Under the pieces are notes generated by a model, which saw only the letters and a list, made by a program, of their open reading frames with translations, was not told the origin of the DNA and ran no database searches. A stretch of DNA of 64,000 nucleotides from Craspedostauros australis (taxonomy: Eukaryota > Bacillariophyta > Bacillariophyceae > Mastogloiales > Achnanthaceae): NCBI GenBank assembly GCA_026770025.1, contig JAMXDE010000030.1:654001-718000 (forward strand), written 5' to 3'. The translations under genes were made by a program, and so were the position numbers. Positions 61,701-64,000 of this stretch are shown piece after piece; the stretch's first letter is position 1; every line of letters starts with the position of its first letter.

Positions 61701-64000
61701 ACAATCGATCCCCGACTCCTTTCGCTCGTTGTTGAGTCGATTTCGACATCGGTCTCTGTCGCGATTTCCCAATCGCGCAGTCAACACACACGTTCAGTTT
61801 TCCTGTCACGTTCCAGCCGTACCTCCCTGCTGTTCGAGAGATGGTGTACGCGTCAACGTGACCTAACTTTTTATGAATTGTGTTGATGTCGACTGGTGCG
61901 TCGGTCGACACGCCAACATGAGCTTGGTCGTCGGCCTTGGCGTTGCTCACCATGTTCACTCCGCACACGAAACCGCTCTGGGTTGCCATGATGCGGTCGA
62001 AGCTGATGCGCACGCTGCCTTTCTTCAGACTGATCACGATGCCGCGGTTGCTAATGTCGAAACCATTCTCGAGAGCTTTGTTAATGCTCAGTAGGTTCAC
62101 CCACAGCTTCGGCACGTACTTCACTGACTTGAGCACAACAATGGATGTCTTTCCATTCTTCTGCATGACGGTCATGCGCTTGTCCCCGACCTTGGTTGCC
62201 TTGAGGAAGCGCCCGCTTCCGATCTTCACGTCCTGATCGGAGACGCGAACGTTGGTCATTCCTTCGTCGCTGTTGGTGAGATGGCACGATGCGCCCGAAT
62301 CGCCCAACCAGGTGTTACTCTCGTAGTTGTCCGGTGCGATGGAGGAGCGCCTTGCGCTCACGTTGTCCGTGTTGCCGATCATCATGGCTACTTTGTGTTG
62401 TTCATCATGCTCAGAGTAGAGCGGCAGCACCCAGAGCTCTGGCTTTGGATCTCGGACTCCGTTGTTGCTAGGATGATAGGTCCAAAGGATGGAGTTCATA
62501 GCATGAAGGGTCATGCACGAAATTAGGTCGTTGGGGAAAGGTTGAAAGTGACGAGATTCCAAACTGTTGTTGATGTTGCACGGGTTGCGACACACACTCA
62601 CTGTGGTCATCATCCCGATCTCGTGCAGCTTGAAGTACACTGTCCGCGGATCGATCTGTAGAGTGCGGTCCCCAGTGTGGGTATCCACAGCATCGTAGCA
62701 TAATAAGGCGAGCTCACCTCGCACATTGTCAGCTGGGAGCACGTTGCTCAGCGATGCTCGAATCGCATTACGGAGAGAGCCAGCTCTTTCGAGTCTGGTA
62801 CGGCGTTCTGCACGTTCTACTTCGTTGATTGGTACGTTGCCGCGTGGCTCGGTCGCGAGCTGGATGAAGAAGGGGACTTGGGGGCATTCCACGCACCAGG
62901 CGTAGAGTGGTCCTCGCTTGAGGCACAGAGGGCACCAGGCCGTGTTGGTGACGAGTCCTGTCGAGTTCCCGATCATGCGATCCACACGAGAGAGCTCTGG
63001 AGCGAAGTTGAATACTGGACGACGTGCCGTTCCTTCTCGGTTGGCATCGCCCATATCATCATCGGCATCTTCGGTGTCGGTGGCCCCTTCATTGGTGAGG
63101 CTTGCGTCGTAGTAGGACTCATGTCCTGGGTTGGAATTGCTCATCTTGTTGTTGACGTTGTGTGGTCTCAAGGAAAGAATGGGAGATGTGTCAGTCTGTT
63201 CGACGATGGCTGCAAAGGCGACGTCCTCCATTACCTTGGAGTTGGCTTGGTAATTGCTGTCGTTGTCACGGATTTTCGCCTCGCCTGTGTTCGCAGACAA
63301 CTTGGTCACATTTTCCGATTCGTTTGTGTTTCCCGAGGTCGGCACACAAATTAATTCGTCTGTCATCACAAGAGCTACGTCGTTGTTTCCCTCCATCCCA
63401 TCAGTCGCCACATTGGCCGAGTCTGCCTCTTTCATGGCTGCCTTCAGCTTGAAACACTGTAGGATCTTGTGTCCCTTCTTACCGCAGTACTTACACTCCC
63501 CATTGAACTTGGGCTTGCTGTTGTTGTCTCCTTGGCCACTCTTCTTGTTCTTGCCGTTGCCTTTCTTGGGGGCGGAGCGACAGTCTGCCTTCTTGTGGCC
63601 GTAGGCGCCACAGTTGCGGCAGTGACCTTTGAAGCCTCCTACTGCAGCGAATGCAGTCTCTTCCCTGTTACTGTTGTTCTCACGTCTGTTGCCGCCGAGT
63701 TTGAGGTATCGGCCGTCGTAGGTGGCACTGACAGCCTCGCGGATGTCTTCGAGGGTCATGGTATCCTCCATACCGTCGAACTTGAGCTCCAAGAGCTTCA
63801 CGTCCGTCTCGTATTCCCTTCCGAGGGCGTTGAGTACGAGCATGTGGTACTGTTGCATATCTATCTTGATACCAGTACTACCTAGGCGATTACGCAGCAC
63901 TTCCATCTCGGTCAGGAACGTGTCTGGGTGCTCGCCTTTCTTCAACCGCATCCCGTTGAGTTGAGCCAACAACTTTGCCTTGATAGGCGCGGTACGTTGC
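58774..64000 (-). CDS. Family-B copia Gag-Pol polyprotein, open, cut by window edge
   Basis: About 1740 residues on the minus strand; the frame stays open to the window edge (reading KAKLLAQLNGMRLKKGE), so the Gag N-terminus lies outside. Two CCHC knuckles lie near 63580-63620 and 63452-63493, the protease DSGASCH near 62282-62302, integrase HHCC near 61770-61870, its acids in MDTSS (about 61695), CDNAGEN (about 61510) and NGRVERK (about 61400). RT has AFLHGELDEEIYM near 59980 and YVDD near 59755; RNase H has ADSEFAG near 59230, SSTEAEY near 59105 and VDNVGAIF near 58995. No stop or frameshift is visible, so this unit may be active if its 5' end is intact. It is related to family A but clearly separate, and shares its C-terminal part with 27507-29027. 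Confidence 0.95.
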   Translation of the reverse strand, partial: QRTAPIKAKLLAQLNGMRLKKGEHPDTFLTEMEVLRNRLGSTGIKIDMQQYHMLVLNALGREYETDVKLLELKFDGMEDTMTLEDIREAVSATYDGRYLKLGGNRRENNSNREETAFAAVGGFKGHCRNCGAYGHKKADCRSAPKKGNGKNKKSGQGDNNSKPKFNGECKYCGKKGHKILQCFKLKAAMKEADSANVATDGMEGNNDVALVMTDELICVPTSGNTNESENVTKLSANTGEAKIRDNDSNYQANSKVMEDVAFAAIVEQTDTSPILSLRPHNVNNKMSNSNPGHESYYDASLTNEGATDTEDADDDMGDANREGTARRPVFNFAPELSRVDRMIGNSTGLVTNTAWCPLCLKRGPLYAWCVECPQVPFFIQLATEPRGNVPINEVERAERRTRLERAGSLRNAIRASLSNVLPADNVRGELALLCYDAVDTHTGDRTLQIDPRTVYFKLHEIGMMTTVSVCRNPCNINNSLESRHFQPFPNDLISCMTLHAMNSILWTYHPSNNGVRDPKPELWVLPLYSEHDEQHKVAMMIGNTDNVSARRSSIAPDNYESNTWLGDSGASCHLTNSDEGMTNVRVSDQDVKIGSGRFLKATKVGDKRMTVMQKNGKTSIVVLKSVKYVPKLWVNLLSINKALENGFDISNRGIVISLKKGSVRISFDRIMATQSGFVCGVNMVSNAKADDQAHVGVSTDAPVDINTIHKKLGHVDAYTISRTAGRYGWNVTGKLNVCVDCAIGKSRQRPMSKSTQQRAKGVGDRLFMDTSSVQTHSLGRGKYWLLVIDDYSDYCWSYFITEKSDVGSKMLLLFQWLQANQRVTVQNVRCDNAGENRSTEKLLLNKGFAPTFEYTAASTPQQNGRVERKFATLYGKVRAMLNQTHLPKTTRGKLWAEAAHTATQLENIIGTKSREPACILLNGKIPKYANDLRVFGEMGMAHIGGQAIKAKLDDRSKPAMFVGYGQSHAKGVYRMMNLATSRILMTRDVTWLNKSYGEFNGIKDANRSRVMNSDDDSSSRDSSPERGVTWLRQSNSMNDIETDDDDQRSRTKEQGDTEEAALDQDDLLPVQEDQEPDDDVGDESGRDEDERSEERTVEKEPPSTPVATPVAYVPRMVRDLAGYNNSPVPKEDRDYGSSETSESDDEKQETAQETEAETAATEGPSFHTDGSMFNRDVAGMMIDTTHGKMRLDDFIAASQVTNDRVRPEQASVAMMLDPTTFEECWDHADPEKRTKWREAINKEFNDMIRRGVWEKIKRNRMPRDRRCVKTKWVFKEKRNGVFRARLVACGYSQIAGVDFSAHHAPVIHDATYRIMLTMKMVLHMDSIIIDFETAFLHGELDEEIYMQCPKGMRHEADECLLLKKTIYGLVQSARQWNKKLVDILLKLGFRQSAVDPCLLIRNQEGKLLLIGTYVDDCLCIGEKEELKQLTIDIKAERFGIKVENDLEDYLSCKIIFNNDQSNCWVNQPHIIKNIIDTFKDDVLTLQRYGTPGTPGQGIQRNSDLPKVDSDRHSRYRSGVGMLLYLVKHSRPDIANAVRELTKVLDGPSAAAYKEMLRVMKFVSDTREYGLRIQPTPLENDAWKIEIYADSEFAGDKDNRISVGGHLVLLQGVPIVWRSKAQRSVTLSSTEAEYVALSEAGKEIRFLTQLMEDIGLTMTKPVDVYVDNVGAIFIASNPSTSARKRHIDIRHHFTRELIDNGEARIQFVRSEDNIADGFTKNTKKEIYERHKGSIIQLRSTMD

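Overview
This window is eukaryotic and dominated by retrotransposons. Long uninterrupted Ty1/copia Gag-Pol frames, a secreted-type protein built around a (Ser-Ala-Pro-Thr)n linker with many small Cys repeats, roughly even base composition and no obvious introns in the protein genes suggest a stramenopile, most likely a diatom. That is inference from protein style, not a database match. No tRNA, rRNA or CRISPR locus was recognised.

Layout. (1) 1-10149: two copia elements of one family (called A here) in tandem, sharing the LTR at 2697-3489. The left unit is cut by the window edge; the right unit is a pseudogene. (2) 10150-13031: the 3' part of a different, older copia-type element (RNase H tail plus unidentified downstream reading frames). 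(3) 13032-21029: a 'host' block holding an old duplicated segment, a Harbinger-like transposon remnant, a tandem array and a large secreted Cys-repeat/SAPT protein gene (16591-19656). (4) 21030-29354: a nested pile of A and B family retroelement pieces in both orientations. (5) 29355-44279: two complete, open A elements in tandem sharing a hybrid LTR. (6) 44280-45743: broken A LTRs with an inserted LTR of family C. (7) 45744-57264: a second copy of the host block, now carrying a 2.7 kb DNA transposon (46221-48933) and a solo family-C LTR (48984-49916), and a paralogous Cys-repeat/SAPT gene (52892-55891). (8) 57265-64000: an A LTR interrupted by a B element on the minus strand, whose Gag-Pol frame is open to the window edge.

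How it fits together. Each open A or B unit encodes Gag, protease, integrase, reverse transcriptase and RNase H in one frame, flanked by LTRs, with a purine tract before the 3' LTR and a palindrome where the primer-binding site would be. The two host blocks are not uniformly similar: the left edge is about 8% diverged, most of the block is almost identical, one patch covering the C-terminal domain of the SAPT gene is about 14% diverged, and then identity resumes. That mosaic points to gene conversion or segment exchange between paralogous surface-type genes inside a retrotransposon cluster, and is the most interesting feature here. Percentages and mismatch counts are hand estimates from reading the two copies side by side.
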